From CAVSZB01 sp964420395 (lineage in GTDB: Bacteria; Krumholzibacteriota; Krumholzibacteriia; LZORAL124-64-63), in NCBI GenBank assembly GCA_964420395.1, contig CAYQTJ010000002.1, positions 11,486 through 75,485 on the forward strand: a DNA stretch of 64,000 bases, in the 5' to 3' direction. Made by a program: the position numbers and the translations under genes. Every line of letters starts with the position of its first letter. Position 1 is the first letter of the stretch. A model generated the notes under the pieces. The model was given only the letters and a program-made list of their open reading frames with translations, had not been told where the DNA came from and did not search any database. Below are positions 44,215 to 54,449 of this stretch, piece by piece.

Positions 44215-45975
44215 ATGACCGTGCGTTCAAGGTACCTGGCGGCGCTCGTCCTGGGGATCCTGGCGATATTGTGCGGGTGCGGGGATGACACTGTCCTGAA
44301 ACCCGCGGACACGATGGCGCCGACGGTCTGGCTCCTGTCGCCCCAAAACAACGCCGTCATCGAGGGGCCGATCGAGATCCAGGCGGCGGCGAGCGATGAC
44401 GCGGGCATTCAGTACGTCGTGTTCAGCATCGACGGCGTGGAGCTCGGAACGGACAGCGCCGCGCCGTATGCCGTCACCTGGGCCCCTCTCTACTGGCCGT
44501 ACACGCCCGCGCCCACGATCACCGTCCGCGCCTGCGACATGGCGGGCAACCTGAGCGCGCCGGGCAGCGTCGTGATCACGGTCGCGGACCTTGCGAACCG
44601 GCCGCAGCTGGTAATACCCGGGAGCGGGCAGGTCATCCTCGACGGCGCCACGCGGGGTGTCGACCTGGGCTGGCGGATCCGGGGCGATCATACCGAAGCC
44701 CAGCTGCAGGTCGCGGCGGACACCTCTTTCTCGAGCCTACTCCTCGACGTGGCGCTCCCCGGGCAGTACGTGGGCCCGGTGACCCATGCCCTGCCCGCGC
44801 AAGGCCCCGGGACCTACTTCTGGCGGGTGCGAGTCGGCAACGGGGAGGGCGACTGGAGCCGCTACAGCGCGGCAGCTTCGTTCGTCGTGCCACTCGCCGA
44901 ACAGGTCGTCCGCTACGGCGGCCCGGCCTGCGAGCGCACCTTCAGCCTGACCGCCACGGCCGATGGCGGCGTGGCCATGGCGGTGCTGGTGACGGAGCGT
45001 GACGACGACTACAACGGCCGCACCTCGCTCGTCAAATACGGCCATCAGGGACTGGACTGGAGCATGCCGGTCCTCGACGACGGGCGGATCTATGCCGTGA
45101 GGCAGGCCAGCGACGGCGGGTACCTGCTCGGAGGCTGGGATGGCAATCGGCCCGTGGTCGTCCGCACCGACGCGTCCGGCCGCGAGACCCTGCGCTACAA
45201 TCCCAGATATCCCTTCGCGCTGGCGGTCAGGGACGTGCAGGAGCGGCCCGACGGCGCGGTGCTGGCCGTCGCGAACTGCTCCGCCCGGCAACTGTATGTC
45301 GCCTGCCACGATGCCGCCGGCGCGGAACTTTGGCAGACCTATCGGGACTACTTCGGGATCGTGCCCGGCGAGATGGTCGTCAACGCGGACAGCTCGTGCG
45401 TCGTGCTCGGCGACACCGGCCAGGGCCCCGATCAGGGCCTGAAGCTCGTGAAGCTCGGGGGCGATGGCGAAATCCTCTGGACCAGGGAGCTGGCCGGCAA
45501 CACGGTGTACGGCAACGGTGGCACCTCCACGCTGGCTCCCTGCAGCGACGGCGGCTTCTTCATCACGGCCATTTCGACGCTCCACCGGATACTCGTCCTC
45601 AGGACGGACGCGCAGGGCTCCGTGCAATGGTACCGCACGATTTCCCTGGGAAGCCCGGCCGAGCCTGTCGACGAGCCTTACGGGGGGATCGAGGATGCCG
45701 CGGGCGGGTTCGTCGTGGTCGGAGCGACGCGGTCGCTGGGCGTTGGCGACTACGACGCCTTCCTCATCAAGCTCGACCCGAGCGGCAACGCCGCCGAGCC
45801 GCGAGTCCTGGGCGGGATCGGCCCGGACCTGGCCTCCCGCGTCGTCGAGAGCCGCGATCTGGACGGCTACGTCGTCGCCGGGTGGACGAACGCGAACGGG
45901 TGGGGCGGCAGCCAGGACGTCTTCGTGCTGCAGACGGACCACGAGGGCCTGCTGAAGGCGGGCTGGGCGCGGTAG
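44215..45975 (+). CDS. Lipoprotein with Ig-like domain and beta-propeller repeats
   Basis: 586 residues, GGGAGG site, lipobox L-C-G-C at about residues 19-22. Residues ~35-125 are a bacterial Ig-like domain (P-T-V-W-L-L-S-P-Q-N-N-A-V-I-E-G, Y-V-V-F-S-I-D-G-V-E-L-G). A second beta-sandwich (~130-228) follows. Residues ~230-580 contain repeated D-G-G-Y/F-x-x-x-G or similar blades resembling the delta-60/SBBP-type propeller seen in surface proteins. It is probably displayed on the outer membrane; ligand unknown. It is convergent with the kinase gene after 8 bp. Confidence 0.8.
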   Translation: MTVRSRYLAALVLGILAILCGCGDDTVLKPADTMAPTVWLLSPQNNAVIEGPIEIQAAASDDAGIQYVVFSIDGVELGTDSAAPYAVTWAPLYWPYTPAPTITVRACDMAGNLSAPGSVVITVADLANRPQLVIPGSGQVILDGATRGVDLGWRIRGDHTEAQLQVAADTSFSSLLLDVALPGQYVGPVTHALPAQGPGTYFWRVRVGNGEGDWSRYSAAASFVVPLAEQVVRYGGPACERTFSLTATADGGVAMAVLVTERDDDYNGRTSLVKYGHQGLDWSMPVLDDGRIYAVRQASDGGYLLGGWDGNRPVVVRTDASGRETLRYNPRYPFALAVRDVQERPDGAVLAVANCSARQLYVACHDAAGAELWQTYRDYFGIVPGEMVVNADSSCVVLGDTGQGPDQGLKLVKLGGDGEILWTRELAGNTVYGNGGTSTLAPCSDGGFFITAISTLHRILVLRTDAQGSVQWYRTISLGSPAEPVDEPYGGIEDAAGGFVVVGATRSLGVGDYDAFLIKLDPSGNAAEPRVLGGIGPDLASRVVESRDLDGYVVAGWTNANGWGGSQDVFVLQTDHEGLLKAGWAR

Positions 45976-45983
45976 TCCCCGCC

Positions 45984-48890
45984 TCAGCGCCCCCGCTTCC
46001 GCCGGGCCGTGGCCAGCAGGCCGCGCGCGTTGTCGGCGAGGTCCTTCGTGTAAGGATTGGCGTCGAGCCCCTTGACGGCCGCTTCGAGGATCGGGACCGC
46101 CTCCCGGTATTGGCCGACGTCGACCAGGCAGCGGCCGAGGTCGGAGCGGATGCCCCAGCGCTGCCATTCGTCGGGGGAGAGGACGCTGTCGCGGATGGCG
46201 ACGCACTCGCGCAGGAACGGCAGCGCATCCGCGTGGTCGCCCCGTTCGTGGCGGGCGTCGCCCATGGCGTGCAGGGAGTAGGCGACCTCGCCGTGCACGT
46301 CGCCGAACAGGCGGCGGCGCATGGCGAGGCCGGCGGCCTGGAGGGAGTCGCAGCCGGCCGGGTCGCCCCGGACCCCGACCGCCTTGCCCAGGCCGTTCAG
46401 GATGGCGGCGACGTACGGCTGGTCGCCGCCCTGCGCGCCGTCGTGCAGCGCGAGCGCCTGGCGGAAGGCCGGCTCGGCCGCCCGGTTGTCGCCCATGTCC
46501 TGCAGCTTGGCGGCCCAGTTGTAATAAGCGATCACCGTGGCCGGATTGCCGTCGCCGTAGAGGCGGCGGGAGGAGCCGGCGATCAGGCCGAGCATGGCGG
46601 CCGACTCCCGGTAGCGCCGCTGCTCGTTGTAGAGCGCGGCCAGCACCCCCATGGTGGTGATGGTGCGGGCGTGGTCGGGCCCGAGCGCGCGCCGGCAGAC
46701 CTCCAGGGTCCGGTCGAGCAGGGACTCGGCCTCGGGGAAGCGCCGCAGGGAGATCAACGAGTTGCCCTGGTTCACCATGGACAGCAGGGTCTCGGGGTTC
46801 TCCGGCCCGTAGATCCGGGCGTTGGCCGCCACGAGCTCGCGGTGGATCGCCTCGGCCTCCGCGAAGCGGCCCAGGCCGTGGTAGCAGACCGCCTGGTTGT
46901 TCCTGAGCTTGATCGTCTCGGGATGGTCCGTCCCGTAGACGCGGATCGCCGCGGCGACCACCTCCTGGTGACGGCCCGCGGCCTCCTCGCCCCGCCCCCC
47001 CTGCTCCAGGAAGTAGGCGAGGGTGCCCTTGACGTTGAGGGTGAGCGGGTGGTCGTCGCCCAGGGTCGCCGTCCGGGCCGCCAGGACCTCCGTGGCGAGG
47101 GTGATCGCCTCGTCGACGCGCTGCGCGCGGAAGTAGGCCACGGCCAGCACCGCCTTCGCCCGCAGGAGCTCCTCGGGGTCGGGCCGGCGGGCGCGGCCGA
47201 GGCCGGCGACCGCGGCCTCGTCGATCTCGAGCGCCTCCTTGAACTTGCCGGCGCGGCCGAGCAGGTCGCCCAGGTCGATCATGGTCGCCAGCGTGACCGG
47301 ATCGTCCGGGCCGAGGTCGCGTTGCGCCGCCTCGAGCACGGCGCGCAGCTGCGCCTCGGAATCGGCGTGGCGTCCGGCGCGCGCGGCCGTCACCCCCAGC
47401 AGACGGCGCGTCGTCAGCGTGGCGGCGCTGGCCGGGCCGAGCAGGGCGGTCTGCAGCGAGTCGGCGCGCTGGAGGTTGGCGGCCGCCTCGGGGAACCGGC
47501 CCAGGGCCGAGTAGGTGGTGCCGAGCGTGCCGCGGATCGCCGCCTCGACCTCGGGCTGGTCGGCCAGCTCGGCGCGCGTGCGCCGGGCGGTGTTGGCCAG
47601 GATCTCCTCCAGCAGCTTCGTGTCGCGGCCGCGCGCGGTGGCCGGGGTGATGCCGCCGAGCATCGACTGCAGGAAGCCGGTGGTCCGCTCGGCCCTGGCC
47701 GCCTGCACGGCGGTGCGGTCGCGCTCGCGGGCGAGGCGTCCGGCCTGCACCGTCATCGTCACCGCCAGCGCGGCGAGCAGCAGCACCAGCGCCGACCCGG
47801 CGGCGAACGCGCTCCGGTTGCGCCGCACCAGCTTGCCCAGGCGATACGAGGCGCTGGGCGGGCCGGCGGTGACCGGCTCGCTGCGCAGGTGGCGCAGCAC
47901 GTCGGCCGCCAGCCCGTTCGCCGTGGCATAGCGCCGGTCGCGCTCCTTCTCCAGCGCCTTCATCGTGATCCAGTCGAGGTCGCCGCGCAGCTCGCTCCGC
48001 AGGCGCTTCGGCGCGCTGCCGTGGGCGTCCGCCACCGACGCGGCCCCGGCCCCGAGACTGCCGAAGCGCGTGCTCGGGCGCGGCGGGTCCTGCTCGCGGA
48101 TGATGCGGCGAATCTCGTCGAAGCCGGCCCGGCGCAGCTCGCGCGACTCGAACGGCAGCGAGCCGACGAGCAGCTCGTACAGCACCACGCCGAGGGCGTA
48201 GACGTCGGTGCGCGTGTCGATGTCGTCGTCCGCCTGCGCCGCCTGCTCCGGGCTCATGTACTCCGGCGTGCCGACCAGGGCGCCCTGCACCGTGAACATC
48301 GTCATCTCGGTCAGCCGCTGGGTCGTCGCCTTGGCCACCCCGAAGTCGATGATCTTGGGCGCCGGCTTCCCGTCCACCTCGCCCACCAGGATGTTCGACG
48401 GCTTCAGGTCGCGGTGGATGACCGCCTTCTGGTGCGCGTGCTGCACCCCCGCGCAGACCCGCACGAACAGCTCGAGCCGCTCGCGAGTGCCGAGGCGCCG
48501 GCGGTCGCAGTAGTCGGTGATCGGCTCCCCCTCGACGTACTCCATCACGAAGTACGGGCGGCCGCGCGCGGTGGCGCCGGCGTCGAACACCTTCGCGATG
48601 CACGGGTGGTCCATCAGGGCGAGCGCCTGGCGCTCGGCGTCGAAGCGCGCCACGACCGCGCGGGTGTCCATCCCCTGCTTGATCACCTTCAGGGCGACGC
48701 GCCGCCGGATCGGCTCGGTCTGCTCCGCCTCGAACACCTCGCCCATGCCCCCCTCGCCGAGCCGCCGCACCAGGCGGTAGGGGCCGATCACGGCGCCGAT
48801 GTCCTCGCGCGGCGCGGCGCCGCCCCCGGGGCCGGGCGGCAGGGTGCGGTCGTCGTCGGGGCCCAGGGAGAAGGTGCGGTCGTCGGTCAT
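45984..48890 (-). CDS. Membrane Ser/Thr protein kinase with TPR sensor
   Basis: 968 residues. The kinase domain (~37-320) is complete: glycine loop L-G-E-G-G-M-G-E-V, K68 in V-A-L-K-V-I, catalytic H-R-D-L-K-P-S-N (159-166) and the D-F-G motif (182-184). One membrane helix lies near 355-375. About ten tetratricopeptide repeats fill the rest, with the recurring L-G-x-x-x-x-A-x-x pattern. This is the common PknB/TPR plan of signalling kinases in FCB and planctomycete-type bacteria. The likely substrates are not adjacent. It is divergent from the surface protein at 49135. Confidence 0.92.
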   Translation of the reverse strand: MTDDRTFSLGPDDDRTLPPGPGGGAAPREDIGAVIGPYRLVRRLGEGGMGEVFEAEQTEPIRRRVALKVIKQGMDTRAVVARFDAERQALALMDHPCIAKVFDAGATARGRPYFVMEYVEGEPITDYCDRRRLGTRERLELFVRVCAGVQHAHQKAVIHRDLKPSNILVGEVDGKPAPKIIDFGVAKATTQRLTEMTMFTVQGALVGTPEYMSPEQAAQADDDIDTRTDVYALGVVLYELLVGSLPFESRELRRAGFDEIRRIIREQDPPRPSTRFGSLGAGAASVADAHGSAPKRLRSELRGDLDWITMKALEKERDRRYATANGLAADVLRHLRSEPVTAGPPSASYRLGKLVRRNRSAFAAGSALVLLLAALAVTMTVQAGRLARERDRTAVQAARAERTTGFLQSMLGGITPATARGRDTKLLEEILANTARRTRAELADQPEVEAAIRGTLGTTYSALGRFPEAAANLQRADSLQTALLGPASAATLTTRRLLGVTAARAGRHADSEAQLRAVLEAAQRDLGPDDPVTLATMIDLGDLLGRAGKFKEALEIDEAAVAGLGRARRPDPEELLRAKAVLAVAYFRAQRVDEAITLATEVLAARTATLGDDHPLTLNVKGTLAYFLEQGGRGEEAAGRHQEVVAAAIRVYGTDHPETIKLRNNQAVCYHGLGRFAEAEAIHRELVAANARIYGPENPETLLSMVNQGNSLISLRRFPEAESLLDRTLEVCRRALGPDHARTITTMGVLAALYNEQRRYRESAAMLGLIAGSSRRLYGDGNPATVIAYYNWAAKLQDMGDNRAAEPAFRQALALHDGAQGGDQPYVAAILNGLGKAVGVRGDPAGCDSLQAAGLAMRRRLFGDVHGEVAYSLHAMGDARHERGDHADALPFLRECVAIRDSVLSPDEWQRWGIRSDLGRCLVDVGQYREAVPILEAAVKGLDANPYTKDLADNARGLLATARRKRGR

Positions 48891-49134
48891 GGACGGCTCC
48901 GTTGGTCGGGACGGGGCTTCAAGGGTCCGGAATGAAAAGAAGAGTCAAATCAACCTGCTTATGATAACGGCAACGCGGAATCGCGCATCCCGCCCGGGAG
49001 GGCCGCCGCCCGGCCCGAGAGACATTGATCACCCCTGGCTGAATTGGTATTTTCACTTGGTCGCCGGTGATCCGCGGGCGCTCCCCCGGTTCTCGGCGCC
49101 GGCGGCGGGAGCAGCGTTGAACCTCGACCCGGGT

Positions 49135-51900
49135 ATGGCGCGGCCGCGGACGGAGGTCGCGGCGCGATGCCGGGCGGCCTCCTGCCTGTGCGCCTGCCTG
49201 GCGGCCGTCGCTTCGTGCGCCGGACCGGCCCGGGCGCGGGTGGTTGCCCCGAACGAACCGGTCGTGGCCCGCGAGGCTTCCGGCGGCGGGCACGTCATCG
49301 ACGGCTCGTACGTGATGAACATCGGCGAACTGCAGTTGAACATCACGAACTTCGGGCTGATCGGCTCCCAGTACACCGTCGTCTCCACCTACTCCGACGC
49401 TCCCTCGGGCCAGTGGCCCGCCGGCTCCGGCAACGAGTACCTCTGGGGCGCCGGCCTCTGGATCGGCGGGGTGAACAACGCGCAGCGCTGCGTCTCGACC
49501 GGGCTGTACGAACGCGAGCTGCGGCCGCTCGGCCGCGTCGTGGACACGATCTACGAGGCGCGCAACGGGCAGATCGTCCGCCCGGCGGGCAACCCGGGGA
49601 TCCACGGCCGGCGCCTGCCGCAGCAGGGCTGCGACGACGACGGCGACGGGCACATCGACGAAGAGCTCCTCAACGGGTTCGACGACGACGGGGACGGCCT
49701 CGTGGACGAGGACTTCGGCCAGCTCGGCCAGCAGATGATGGCCTGCACGATGTACGACAACGCCCCGGTGTCGCGGGAGCAGTATCCGGATCACGTCCCC
49801 ATGGATCTGAAGATCGTGCAGACCAGCTTCGGCTGGGACGCGCCCGAATTCCGCGACTTCGTGGGGCTGAGCTATGCGATCACCAACGTCGGCACGGCCA
49901 CGATCGAGGATGTCTACATCGGCTTCCTCGTGGACTGCGACATCGGTCCGCGCGACCGGCCGGAGGCGGCGATGGACGATCTGGCCGGCTTCTTCGACGG
50001 ACCGGTGCGCGCCACGGACGGCACCTGGACGAACGTCACCGTGGGCTACATGCACGACGGCGCGGACCAGGATCCGCTGCCGGGGTACTTCGGCGTCATC
50101 TTCCTCGGGCCCGAGGGCTCGGCCGCGACCCGGATCCGCGCGTTCCGCAGCTTCACCGGCCTGCAGCCCTACGAATCGGGCGGGGAACCGGTGAACGACG
50201 GGCAGCGGTACGACGTGCTCTCCTCGGCGCGGCGGGACCCCGACACGGACCCACGGGAGAAGAACGATTACCGGTTCCTGGTCTCGGTGGGGCCGTGGAC
50301 CTCGCTGCCGCCCGGCGCCAGCATGCAGGTGGACCTGGCGCTGACCGCCGGAATGGGCCTGGAGGGCCTGCTGTCGGGCTGCGCCGACGCGCTGGCCGCG
50401 TGGCGGGGCCAGTACTACGATCTCGACGGCGACCCGCACACCGGCACGCGCGGGCGGGAGACCAAGGTCTGCTTCTCGCAGCTGCCGCGGCCGGGCAGCC
50501 CGTTCTACAGCCGGTGCGCCGACTTCTTCGACGTGTCGTGCGTGGGGGATGATGTTCCCCGGACCCTGATCCAGCCGGAGGACTTCACCTACGATGACGG
50601 CCAGTACTGCATCTGGGTCAACATGGACGACTGCGACGAGTGCGAGCGGCGCTCCGGGCAACGGTGCACGCGGGACGACCGCCTGTTCGAGCAGTACTGG
50701 AACTGCAACCAGGAGGGATGGCCTTTCTACCGGCCGACGCAGGCGATGATCGGCTGCACGGGGATCCACGGCGCGGAGGGTCGCGTGCCGTTCGTGGTCG
50801 ACCGGTTTCCGCCCCCGCCGCCCGGTCTGCGCGTGGAGCCGGGCGACGACGCGGTCCATGTCTACTGGAACGACGACAGCGAGTACGCCGTCGATCCCCA
50901 GCTCGGCATCATCGATTTCGAGTCGTACCGGATCTGGCGCTCCGACAACTGGGACCGGCCGTTCGGCACGTCGCTGGCGAACGGGCCCGAGAGCGGCTCC
51001 TGGCAGCTGCTCGACGAGTTCGACGTGGCGAGCTGGTACGTGTGGGACCGGATCGTGCGAGGCGTCACCCTCCGCGACACGGTCCCGCTGGGGCGCAACA
51101 CCGGCCTGGCGGGCATCGCCCACCGTCCCGTCTGCCTCGACGATCCGCGCCTGGCCGGGCTGGCGGAAGCGATGCAGGCGGTCGTGGACGGCGACACGCG
51201 GGACGCCTGGAAGGTCCGCCCGCCGCTGCGTGGGGCGGACGGCGCGCCGGTCGCCGGACTCGAATCGCTGCTGCCGTGGGAGCGGTACCCGGCCGCCCTC
51301 GACACGTTCTTCATGACGACCACCCGCGTGGCCGACCCCGCCCACGGCGTCGTGGGCAAGCGCGGCAGCCGCTTCTACGAGTACGTGGACGATCGGGTCC
51401 ACAACGGCTTCGTCTACTTCTACTCGGTGACGGCGACCGACCAGCGCATCGTCTGGGAGGGGAACGCGCCGATCGTGCGGGGCGAGGGGCTTTCCGGGCC
51501 GCCCGGCTCGTCCTTCACCAACGTGCGGCCCGGCACGCCCGCCCAGAGCCTGGAGGAGCGGGAGCGCGTCGGCGCGAACATCTTCGTCTACCCCAACCCC
51601 GCCACCCGCGCCAGCCTCGCCGAGTTCCAGCGGTTCCACCCCAACGCGGACGACCCCACCGGCGAGCGGGTCATGTTCGCGAACCTGCCCGCCTGCCGGA
51701 GCCGCATCGGCATCTACTCCGAGGACGGCGACCTCGTGCAGGAGATCTGGCACGACGGCACGACCGGCCGCGGCGAGGCCTCCTGGAATCTCGTCAGCCG
51801 CAGCGGGCAGGAGGTGGTTTCCGGCATCTACCTCTACGCCGTCCAGCCGGATAACCACAGCTTCCGGCGCTTCATCGGGAAGTTCGTCGTCATCCGGTGA
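49135..51900 (+). CDS. Large exported surface protein with Ca-binding loops and T9SS/FlgD-like tail
   Basis: 921 residues from the ATG at 49135; an in-frame TTG at 49117, behind GGGAG, is an alternative. The N-terminus has a hydrophobic Cys/Ala export segment (~12-30). Residues ~165-190 hold two D-D-D-G-D-G-x-x-D-E loops of thrombospondin type 3 kind, likely calcium sites. Middle beta-sandwich domains include C-D-E-C-E-R-R-S. A fibronectin-III-like domain starts near 560. The end has I-F-V-Y-P-N-P and the FlgD/T9SS-like C-terminal domain finishing in F-I-G-K-F-V-V-I-R. Probably secreted and cell-surface attached; function unknown. Confidence 0.82.
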   Translation: MARPRTEVAARCRAASCLCACLAAVASCAGPARARVVAPNEPVVAREASGGGHVIDGSYVMNIGELQLNITNFGLIGSQYTVVSTYSDAPSGQWPAGSGNEYLWGAGLWIGGVNNAQRCVSTGLYERELRPLGRVVDTIYEARNGQIVRPAGNPGIHGRRLPQQGCDDDGDGHIDEELLNGFDDDGDGLVDEDFGQLGQQMMACTMYDNAPVSREQYPDHVPMDLKIVQTSFGWDAPEFRDFVGLSYAITNVGTATIEDVYIGFLVDCDIGPRDRPEAAMDDLAGFFDGPVRATDGTWTNVTVGYMHDGADQDPLPGYFGVIFLGPEGSAATRIRAFRSFTGLQPYESGGEPVNDGQRYDVLSSARRDPDTDPREKNDYRFLVSVGPWTSLPPGASMQVDLALTAGMGLEGLLSGCADALAAWRGQYYDLDGDPHTGTRGRETKVCFSQLPRPGSPFYSRCADFFDVSCVGDDVPRTLIQPEDFTYDDGQYCIWVNMDDCDECERRSGQRCTRDDRLFEQYWNCNQEGWPFYRPTQAMIGCTGIHGAEGRVPFVVDRFPPPPPGLRVEPGDDAVHVYWNDDSEYAVDPQLGIIDFESYRIWRSDNWDRPFGTSLANGPESGSWQLLDEFDVASWYVWDRIVRGVTLRDTVPLGRNTGLAGIAHRPVCLDDPRLAGLAEAMQAVVDGDTRDAWKVRPPLRGADGAPVAGLESLLPWERYPAALDTFFMTTTRVADPAHGVVGKRGSRFYEYVDDRVHNGFVYFYSVTATDQRIVWEGNAPIVRGEGLSGPPGSSFTNVRPGTPAQSLEERERVGANIFVYPNPATRASLAEFQRFHPNADDPTGERVMFANLPACRSRIGIYSEDGDLVQEIWHDGTTGRGEASWNLVSRSGQEVVSGIYLYAVQPDNHSFRRFIGKFVVIR

Positions 51901-51989
51901 AGGCGCTTGCGGCCAGGATCGGCGGCGTGCGGTAATCTCCCCGCGGGCGGGCCGGACGCCCCGCCTTCCCCCAGCCCGGAGGCCGCATC

Positions 51990-53609
51990 ATGAACGAACC
52001 ACCCCTCTTCCCCTTCCCCCACGACGACGCGGCGCTCGCGGCCCAGCGGCCGGCGCCGGTCTTCCAGCGGGCGTGGCTGCTGTCGGGCGAGCTGCGCGAG
52101 TGGCCGGGGCCGGTGCACGAGGTGCTGTCGCCGGTCTGCCTGCGGCAGCCGGACGGCTCGCTGAAGCAGGCGGAGCTCGGGCACTACCCGCGGCTCGGCG
52201 AGGCCGAGGCGCTGGCGGCGGTGGCCGCGGCGGCCGCCGCGTACGACCAGGGGCGGGGGGAGTGGCCGACGATGCCGGTGGCCGCGCGGATCCGGGCGGT
52301 GGAGGACTTCGCTTTGCGGATGCGGGCGCAGCGGGAGGAGATGGTGCGGCTGCTGATGTGGGAGATCGGCAAGACGCGCGGCGACAGCGAGAAGGAGTTC
52401 GACCGCACGCTGCAGTACATCCGCGACACGATCGACGCCCTGAAGGACCTCGACCGGGTGTCGTCGCGGTTCACGATCGCCGAGGGGATCCTGGCGCAGA
52501 TCCGGCGGGCGCCGCTCGGGGTGACGCTCTGCATGGGGCCGTACAACTACCCGCTCAACGAGACGTTCACCACGCTCATCCCGGCGCTGCTCATGGGCAA
52601 CACCATCGTCTTCAAGCCGGCGAAGTTCGGCGTGCTGCTGCTGCGGCCGCTGCTCGAGGCGTTCCGCGACGCGTTCCCGGCCGGGGTCGTCAACACGGTG
52701 TACGGCGAGGGGCGCACGATCATCGGGCCGATGCTGTCGTCGGGGAAGGTCGACTGCCTGGCGTTCATCGGCACGGCGCGCGTGGCCGACACCCTGAAGA
52801 AGCAGCACCCGTCGCCGCACCGGCTGCGCTGCGTGCTGGGGCTCGACGCCAAGAACCCCGCCATCGTCCTGGCGGACGCCGACCTCGAGCTGGCGCTGTC
52901 CGAGTGCCTGCTCGGGGCGCTCTCGTTCAACGGGCAGCGCTGCACGGCGCTCAAGATCCTGTTCGTGCACGAAGCGGTCTACGCGCCGTTCCTGGCGGGG
53001 CTGGCGGAGCGGGTGGAGAGGCTCGCGTGCGGGCTGCCCTGGGTGCCGGGGACGCAGATCACGCCGCTGCCGGAGGCGGGCAAGACCGCCTACCTGGCCG
53101 GCCTCGTGGAGGACGCCGTGACGCTCGGGGCGCGGGTGGTCAATCCGGGCGGGGCGCGGGTCGAGGGGACCTTCTTCGCGCCGGCCGTGGTGGCGCCGGT
53201 CGACGCGCGGATGCGGCTGTGGCGCGAGGAGCAGTTCGGGCCGGTGGTGCCGGTCGTGCCGTTCCGGTCGGTGGACGAGCCGTTGCGCTACATCGTGGAG
53301 TCGAACTACGGGCAGCAGGTGAGCGTGTTCGGCCGCGATCCGGCGGCGCTGGGCGCCCTGATCGATCCGCTGGTCAACCAGGTCAGCCGCGTGAACCTCA
53401 ACAGCCAGTGCCAGCGCGGGCCGGACGTCTTCCCGTTCACGGGGCGCAAGGACTCGGCCGAGGGGACGCTGTCGGTGTCGGACGCGCTGCGGGTGTTCTC
53501 GATCCGCGCGCTCGTGGCGGCCAAGGGGACCGACGAGAACAAGGCGCTCGTGACCGAGATCCTGCGGGAGCGGCGGTCGAACTGGCTGTCGACGGACTTC
53601 CTGTTCTGA
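51990..53609 (+). CDS. Aldehyde dehydrogenase of the GapN type
   Basis: 539 residues with a GGAGG site. It belongs to the ALDH superfamily and is most like NADP-dependent non-phosphorylating glyceraldehyde-3-phosphate dehydrogenase: M-G-P-Y-N-Y-P-L-N-E, F-K-P-A-K-F-G and the nucleophile S-F-N-G-Q-R-C-T (about C318) are present. The usual general-base segment L-E-L-G-G-K is replaced by L-G-L-D-A-K-N-P, so the catalytic glutamate position is Gly. The N-terminal ~60 residues extend beyond standard GapN. The role in glycolytic NADPH formation is inferred from family likeness. Confidence 0.8.
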   Translation: MNEPPLFPFPHDDAALAAQRPAPVFQRAWLLSGELREWPGPVHEVLSPVCLRQPDGSLKQAELGHYPRLGEAEALAAVAAAAAAYDQGRGEWPTMPVAARIRAVEDFALRMRAQREEMVRLLMWEIGKTRGDSEKEFDRTLQYIRDTIDALKDLDRVSSRFTIAEGILAQIRRAPLGVTLCMGPYNYPLNETFTTLIPALLMGNTIVFKPAKFGVLLLRPLLEAFRDAFPAGVVNTVYGEGRTIIGPMLSSGKVDCLAFIGTARVADTLKKQHPSPHRLRCVLGLDAKNPAIVLADADLELALSECLLGALSFNGQRCTALKILFVHEAVYAPFLAGLAERVERLACGLPWVPGTQITPLPEAGKTAYLAGLVEDAVTLGARVVNPGGARVEGTFFAPAVVAPVDARMRLWREEQFGPVVPVVPFRSVDEPLRYIVESNYGQQVSVFGRDPAALGALIDPLVNQVSRVNLNSQCQRGPDVFPFTGRKDSAEGTLSVSDALRVFSIRALVAAKGTDENKALVTEILRERRSNWLSTDFLF

Positions 53610-53713
53610 GGCGGGGGGGGGCGCGGCCGGAATCGGCCTTGAACGCACGGATCGAAGCGCGGAGGGAGGCGGAAGCCGCGAGGTCTCGCCGGGGGGATAC
53701 GGGAGCCGATCAG

Positions 53714-54385
53714 GTGAAGGTTCTGGCCGCATCCGACATCCATGGGAGCCACGCCGTCTATGCGTGGCTGGTCCGGAAGGCACGCGATAGTCGCGCTGAC
53801 CTTCTGGTGCTGGCTGGAGATCTGCTCGGCTGCCCGGAGGGATTCGACACGGTCGAGGAGGCGCAGCGCGCCGACGCGGTCGCGATCGTGAGGATCCTCC
53901 AGGGCATGCGACTTCCCATCTACTACATCATGGGAAACGACGACCTGGTGGATCTGGACCCCCGATCGGATCAGTTCACCCCGATACATGGACGACGGGT
54001 GGAATTGAGCGGGGCGAATCTGGTGGGCTATCAGTTCAGCCTTCCGTTCGTTGGGGGGCCCTGCGAGAAGCCGGAAACGGAAATCCGTTCCGATCTGGCC
54101 CGGCTTGCCCCCATTCTGGATCCGGACACGCTCCTGGTCACCCACAGCCCGGCCTTCGGGGTGCTCGATCTTGGCTTGTTCGACAGTCACGCGGGAAGCC
54201 AGGCGATCCTGGATCTGGTGCGCGATCGGCAGGTGCGCGCCCACGTGCACGGTCACGTGCACGAGCAGTTCGGCCGGCAGGATCGCCACTTCAATGTGGC
54301 CTCGGGCGGGCGGCGCAGAGCGATGCTGATCGATCTCGAAACGCTGGTGGCGAACGTGGAGGACGGGCAGGCGGGGCCTGAATGA
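53714..54385 (+). CDS. Calcineurin-like metallophosphoesterase
   Basis: 223 residues from a GTG at 53714 with GGGAG upstream. All metal motifs are present: A-S-D-I-H-G (D8, H10), L-A-G-D-L, I-M-G-N-D-D, T-H-S-P and G-H-V-H. The fold is that of small phosphodiesterases of the YfcE/Icc type; substrate unknown. It follows the GapN-like gene after 104 bp that include a CTTGAACGCA-type word. Its stop is 64 bp before the convergent NifX-like gene. Confidence 0.88.
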   Translation: MKVLAASDIHGSHAVYAWLVRKARDSRADLLVLAGDLLGCPEGFDTVEEAQRADAVAIVRILQGMRLPIYYIMGNDDLVDLDPRSDQFTPIHGRRVELSGANLVGYQFSLPFVGGPCEKPETEIRSDLARLAPILDPDTLLVTHSPAFGVLDLGLFDSHAGSQAILDLVRDRQVRAHVHGHVHEQFGRQDRHFNVASGGRRRAMLIDLETLVANVEDGQAGPE

Positions 54386-54449
54386 TGAACGATCACGGCG
54401 GGCGGAGACCGGGGTCGCCGCCCGACGTCAGGATGCTGCAACTCGGCGC

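Noticed and set aside
44737..48603. Minus-strand frame of 1288 codons across the kinase and lipoprotein genes
   Set aside because: It is out of frame with the kinase, whose catalytic motifs are in the 45984-48890 frame, and it runs antisense to the lipoprotein.
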